Assembly (NCBI GenBank): GCA_963969395.1
Contig: OZ017800.1
Span: 21,794,479 to 21,858,478, forward strand
DNA: 64,000 nt
Direction: 5' to 3'
From: Pseudoscleropodium purum
Taxonomy: Eukaryota; Streptophyta; Bryopsida; Hypnales; Brachytheciaceae
Shown: piece by piece, positions 59,854 to 64,000 of the stretch
How positions within the stretch are numbered: the first letter of the stretch is position 1
How the letters are laid out: every line of letters begins with the position of its first letter
Program-made: the position numbers and the translations under genes
The notes under the pieces: model-generated
Databases searched by the model: none
What the model saw: only the letters and a program-made list of their open reading frames with translations
What the model was told of the DNA's origin: nothing

Positions 59854-60875
59854 CGGTTCCTGAGATGGGAACTGGGAGTTTTTCATTTTGCAAACTTCTT
59901 GTACCTTTCTATTCTCCTCATTGTGTGTCTCTCTCCATCGCGACAGGATTGTATGATGTGGAGTTAGGATAGTACGAGCCGGTTTGCGAGTGATTTCTCC
60001 CCTTGGTGTTTCTTTTTCGATCCAAGGTGCATGTGAGTAGGTATCGAAGAGTTGGGAGTGAACTTAGTTCCTCAGCACGTCTAGAGTTTGAGATTCCGGG
60101 TGAGAAAGCCGTTATTAGGCTAGGCGGGTAGGGAGGGGTTCCTTAGCTGCGCTAGAACTCCCGGGTGGGAAATCCGGTCGAGTGTTCGATCTCCTGTGAG
60201 GTCTCACCACCCGTATGGGTAACGGAAGAACTTTAGTTGATGTTGGAACGGACGGGTGCACTTGTAACCACCTGTCTTCGCACGGATCGGAAGTAGCATC
60301 AAGGTCGTTGTAGTACGAGAGGGTCGAGTGTGGGGTCTTTGTGTGATCTACAACCCGGATTGCTATCTGGGTTGTTGTGAAGGACCAAACCGGATCCGGA
60401 TTAGCTTAGGAATTTAGGAAGTAGGACAGTGGGTCTTCAGCCACTATAAGTCACGGAAGGAGTGGTGGGCCTACCACTCTCAAATGTAAGCGGCGACCCC
60501 TCTCATGGTGAAACAGAGGCAAAACTAAACCGGATAGGACTACGGATACAGGATGACCATCCCGACCGGATTGGTCAGGACGGATTTCCAGGATCGGAAA
60601 TTGTGAGATCTTGGGATTTGGGTATTTGTATGGACCGGATAGTTAGTAGGACCGGAAGAAGGGGAAATCCGGTCTATAGTTATCCGATGTGGTGGTATTT
60701 CTGGTTCTAGATCTAGGACCGGAAAGTAAGATTGGGATACTGACTTAGCTTAACTGCTTAATAGAGCTAGATACTTCACAGGATCTCGTGGGTTCGATCT
60801 TTAGAGTCACTTAGTTATACTCTAGAGCGATTTTTGTGAGTATAATGGGGAATTGACCTGCCCTGTGCTGCGACA

Positions 60876-60880
60876 CAATC
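60876..60880. repeat. Target-site duplication CAATC, right
   Basis: This exact repeat of 57601-57605 directly follows the CA end of the insertion. Confidence 0.85.
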
Positions 60881-61350
60881 CTCTTTGCAAGAGAAGGAAA
60901 ACTACTAGAATCACTTGGTATATTCCAAATAAATTGAAAGGGGAGGTTTAATTTGAAGGGGTAGTCCATAAATAGAATATAAAAGTATAAAATAAGTGTT
61001 GATCATATATAAGTAGGAAGTGATTCTACTTGAAATTGCCTTGGTGGTCACTTACCTTGTCACCCACCAACATACAAGCCATCAAGCATTCAAGCAAGAC
61101 TCAAAAAGAAATTTAATTCTATTATAGGTTGAATTTTACAACAATCTATAAACATTTTTTCAAATTTAAAAGGATAGATTATTCTAATATTTACATTTAA
61201 TATATGTTGTGTTTTAATGCAAACTTCAAAAAATTTGAAGAAAAGTTTAATATCTCACTAGGAATTCATTTAGTTGGTGAATAAGCCATAAAAGTAATAG
61301 GTAGATTTAGTCTAGGATATATAAGCAAGAAATGGCTAATATTATTACTA

Positions 61351-61385
<35 letters not shown>

Positions 61386-61860
61386 TTAAATCTAAATTTA
61401 TAGAAAAACATCTTGTTATTGAATGGCGTAGATCTAAATTTTTATATAATAGTCCAAACATCCAGATTTTATTCAAACCACTCAATCATTAAGGAGTTAG
61501 TTACTTGGGTGCAATTTTGCATAACACTAAAAATCAATGCTCGAAGGGTTTTTTTTTGCTTCCATAGGAAGTAGGAGACTTTAGCATGGCAACTTTCTAC
61601 TAATCCAATGAAATTTGGGTTGCAACTTCTAAGCCATCCATTGATTCTCTTTAGATATCTACCTTAAGTTAAACTATTTGTTTGTTTTATTTCTTACCAT
61701 GAGATTCCTAGACCCTAAATCATATTCTTCATATCATTAGAAAACTCTTTGTGAAGAAAGATGCATGGGCTTGGTTGTGTGGCGTTTGGACTTAAGTTAT
61801 GAAAAATATTGAATTTCGAAGTTTTTATAAATTAAAATTTTACTATTATTTTTGTAGAAG
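60881..61860. other. AT-rich noncoding with an (ATT)n tract
   Basis: No gene is visible. An ATT microsatellite of about eleven units lies at about 61,353-61,385. Confidence 0.45.
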
Positions 61861-61869
61861 AACATGTAC

Positions 61870-64000
61870 ATATTAGTGTAGACCATGTACATTCATCCCG
61901 AGGAGTAGCATTAGACATCTCGTTAGTCTTAGAGTCCATTGGGTATTGCTTGTAGTCAAAGGCAGCCTATTGTGGTTAGTTATCCCACAAGGTTTGTGGA
62001 TAACTAATGAAAGGCTCTTATCTTATACTCAGCCCACTCTTAGGCCTTGGTATCTTCCTACCATCTAAATAAAGCCTTTCTTCCATATACTACTTTGTAA
62101 TCTCAATAGGTTATAGGCCCACACACTTAAAGTTGTGTTTGAGGGAGAAATTCAAATCATTTGGAGGAGATCTTGGAGCTTGGAGGAGCAACTAACCTTT
62201 TGTTTCTTTTCACCTACAAACCATATGGTGTGTGTTCTTTTCAAAAAGAAGCTTTAGAGTGCATTTTTTTTTTAAAAAGGTGTTTTTTTGGCTTTTTTCG
62301 GGTGGTTTGTGAGGTTTTGAGTATATTATGGGTGAGAGGTTGCTCATGGTAGTAATTAGATCTAGTTAGCGCTGGTTGCATGCTCCTATTTTGAGTTTGT
62401 GCTTAGAAGTGTACATTGGGAGGCCATTAAGGTTGATTGTGCACTTGGGTGCATTGTTGATTGTGATTGTGCCAATTGCAAGCTAGTGAGAGTCCTTTGT
62501 GAGCTTTGGAAGCATCTTTGGGTTTCTTGAAGCGTTTGCCATCCATTGAGGGTTGATTAGTGCCTTTGTAAGTGAGTGAGGCAAATTAATGGACTTTGTG
62601 AACCCAAAAGGGTTGATTTGTGCCCTTGTGAGCCTTGTGGAGCCATTGAGAGCCAATTAGGGTTCTTTGGTGTCTTGGTGATCCAACTAGGGCTATAGGA
62701 GGCCATTGTTGTCCTTGAGGTGCTCATTGTGAGTAGTAGCTTCCATCTATGGCTGATTGGAAGTCTTGATCTCCTTGTAGTGTTGAGTATCCTATTTGTG
62801 AGGAGCATTGTGAGTTTGCTTGTTGGTTTGAAGTAGCACTAGCTTATGACATCCATGTGGTGGCTTTGAGCTTCATTAGAGTCTGAATTGGTATTGAGAG
62901 GAGGTGATGCACTTGTGAAGAGTGTTTGGTCGTTCTTAGGATTTAAATGATCTTTAAAGGTCCTTGTAAGGGCTGATTGGTGCCATTTTAGCCCAATTGG
63001 CTTCCAAGTGATTGTTTGGAGGTTGAATTGAGTTTGTCAACCCTACGAGACACTTTGGGTGCTGCCAACAAGTGGAAGGTGCTTCACCATGGTATCAAGT
63101 GGAGGAGAAGGCGTGCACATCATTGACAAATTCAATGGAGAGAACTTTGGCATGTGGAAGTTTAAGATGGAGATGATGCTTGTAGAGAAGGACTTGTGGG
63201 AAGTGGTGGATGGAAGTGAGGAGTCTCCAAGTGAAGACGTTGATCCAAAGACCAAGAATGCTTTTTAGAGGAAGGAAAGAAGGCCTTTGCTCTCATTGCC
63301 ATCAACCTTGTGGACTGGCAAATTGTACACATTTGACATTGCAAAGGACCAGTCCAAGCATGGACCACCCTTTGCAATATCCACAAAACCAAGAGCCTCT
63401 TCAACATCTTCTTTTTTGGTGCAAGTTCTTTACTAGCAAGATGCAAGAAGAGGACAACATGTTGGATCACGTCAACAAGATCAAGGCTCTTGCGGATGAG
63501 TTGGCTTGTTTGGAGGCGCCCGTAACAAATGGAGATGTGGTGATGACCTTGTTGGAAAGCTTGCCACCATCTTATGAGTTTCTTATCACCGCATTAGAGA
63601 CAAGGCCTACTAATGAGTTGACCATGGAGTTTTTTTACTGTCTACTTGATGCATGAGGTGACCAAGTACAAGGAGAATGAGTCTCAAGGAGAGGGGTCAG
63701 CCCTTGTCTCAAGACATGGCAAAGGAGGCAACACTAAGGCATTCAAGGAGACAAGGACGTGCTTCAAGTGTGGCAAACCAGGCCACATTGTTAAGTATTG
63801 CAAGAGCAACTAAGCTAAAGCCAAGGAGAATGAACACCAAGCTTCCAAAGAGGAGGAGGAGTTCGCCTTTCCCACCTATGGAGGAGGGGAGAAGGCCAGT
63901 ATGTTTACTTGGATTATGGACTCGAGGGCCACTCAACATATGACCAGCCATCGAGATGGTTGCCACACCTATCAACCCATTTCAGAGAAGAAGATTTATT
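61870..64000 (+). mobile_element. Broken Ty1/copia retrotransposon, 5' part, runs off the window
   Basis: The stretch to about 63,088 looks like LTR and leader (CTAAATAAAGCC box near 62,066; repeated TTGATT-GTGC and TTGTGAGCC phrases). TGGTATCA at 63090-63097 resembles the start of the initiator-Met tRNA primer-binding site, directly after a CA. Gag follows at once. The outer left boundary was not found, and the pol region lies beyond the window. Confidence 0.7.
63089..64000 (+). pseudogene. Copia gag and start of protease, disrupted
   Basis: The gag opening shows KFNGENFGMWKFKMEMML and EKDLWEVVDGSE, standard for plant copia (UBN2-type) gag. A TAG interrupts after NAF (63,266), then at least two frame changes follow; the body reappears as LDHVNKIKALADELACLEAP and LLESLPPSYEFLITALE. 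A CCHC knuckle (CFKCGKPGHIVKYC) lies at 63760-63801. The protease active site reads DSRA at 63919-63930, where D-S/T-G-A is required, a change that would inactivate it. The element is therefore dead in this copy. It continues past base 64,000. Confidence 0.88.

Larger units (their letters stand above)
57606..60875 (+). mobile_element. 3,270-bp GC-rich insertion, probable solo LTR carrying an ORF
   Basis: The insertion begins TGTCGCAGC and ends GCTGCGACA, a perfect 9-bp terminal inverted repeat with the TG...CA ends of LTRs, and is flanked by 5-bp CAATC duplications. No direct terminal repeat exists inside it, so a whole LTR element is excluded and a solo LTR is the simplest reading. The right end contains GTGGGTTCGATC followed by a TTATACTCTAGAGCG-like stretch, which recalls the U5 ends of long plant Ty3/gypsy (Athila/Tat-like) LTRs. 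It is far richer in GC than its flanks, is saturated with CCGGA words, has two TATA boxes and holds an intact 552-codon ORF. A DNA transposon with 5-bp duplications is the main alternative. Confidence 0.75.

Noticed and set aside
60787..60800. tRNA T-arm-like GTGGGTTCGATCT near the right end of the insertion
   Set aside because: No matching acceptor, D or anticodon arm is nearby; similar wording is normal in U5 ends of plant LTRs.
57606..60875. Reading the 3,270-bp insertion as a cut-and-paste DNA transposon
   Set aside because: The inverted ends are only 9 bp, the ends are TG...CA, the duplication is 5 bp, and no transposase motif is visible. CACTA (3 bp), hAT (8 bp), Mutator (9 bp) and PIF (3 bp) do not fit. 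Kept as an alternative, not the main call.
1..64000. CRISPR arrays, rRNA or tRNA genes, bacterial operons
   Set aside because: I saw no direct repeats with uniform spacers, no recognisable rRNA or complete cloverleaf, and the spliced genes show this is plant nuclear DNA.

Overview
The window is nuclear DNA of a land plant. It is AT-rich, with intron-containing genes spread thinly between repeats. A chloroplast CAS calcium-sensing protein, plant-type alpha-glucosidase, Ty1/copia and Helitron remains, and long-LTR material all point to a plant. Short introns (about 110-860 bp), wide repeat-filled gaps and a small GC-rich MGC-start protein that I cannot place among well-known seed-plant families hint at a bryophyte, lycophyte or fern. 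That last step is inference; the species is not established.

Layout. 1-5.7 kb: noncoding, mostly one copy of a dispersed repeat. 5.7-9.6 kb, minus strand: a complete 4-exon GH31 alpha-glucosidase (900 aa after splicing). 10.8-13.9 kb: a graveyard of gene fragments, holding a frameshifted piece of the 2-oxoglutarate dehydrogenase E2 gene (DLST) between two copies of a ~365-bp unit, plus a decayed copy of the 5' part of the oxidoreductase gene found at 25.6-25.9 kb. 14-22.7 kb: AT-rich repeats, including a second copy of the dispersed repeat and a 377-bp inverted-repeat pair. 22.9-26.2 kb, minus: a complete 8-exon RTN4IP1-like mitochondrial quinone oxidoreductase (367 aa). 26.2-30.3 kb: repeats. 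30.3-32.7 kb, minus: a complete 6-exon CAS gene (391 aa). 34.42-34.76 kb, plus: an intronless 112-aa protein with a predicted N-myristoyl/palmitoyl anchor.

35-50 kb is repeat territory: LTR-like sequence, a decayed Helitron Rep-helicase gene (40.5-44.5 kb, minus), a CAAATTG-rich array, a triple palindromic unit and a 178-bp tandem repeat. 50.5-51.9 kb, plus: a 2-exon RRM protein with an Arg/Asp/Glu-rich N-terminus. 57.6-60.9 kb holds the most unusual object: a 3,270-bp GC-rich insertion that begins TG, ends CA, has 9-bp inverted ends and perfect 5-bp target duplications, and carries an intact 552-codon ORF between two TATA boxes. It looks like a solo LTR that encodes a protein. The last 2 kb is the start of a broken Ty1/copia element that runs off the window.

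The five host genes do not form a pathway. Two are organellar (CAS in thylakoids, the RTN4IP1-like enzyme probably in mitochondria), one is secretory, one nuclear and one probably plasma-membrane-anchored. All spliced models were built by hand and close in frame; exon boundaries are given so they can be tested against transcripts.
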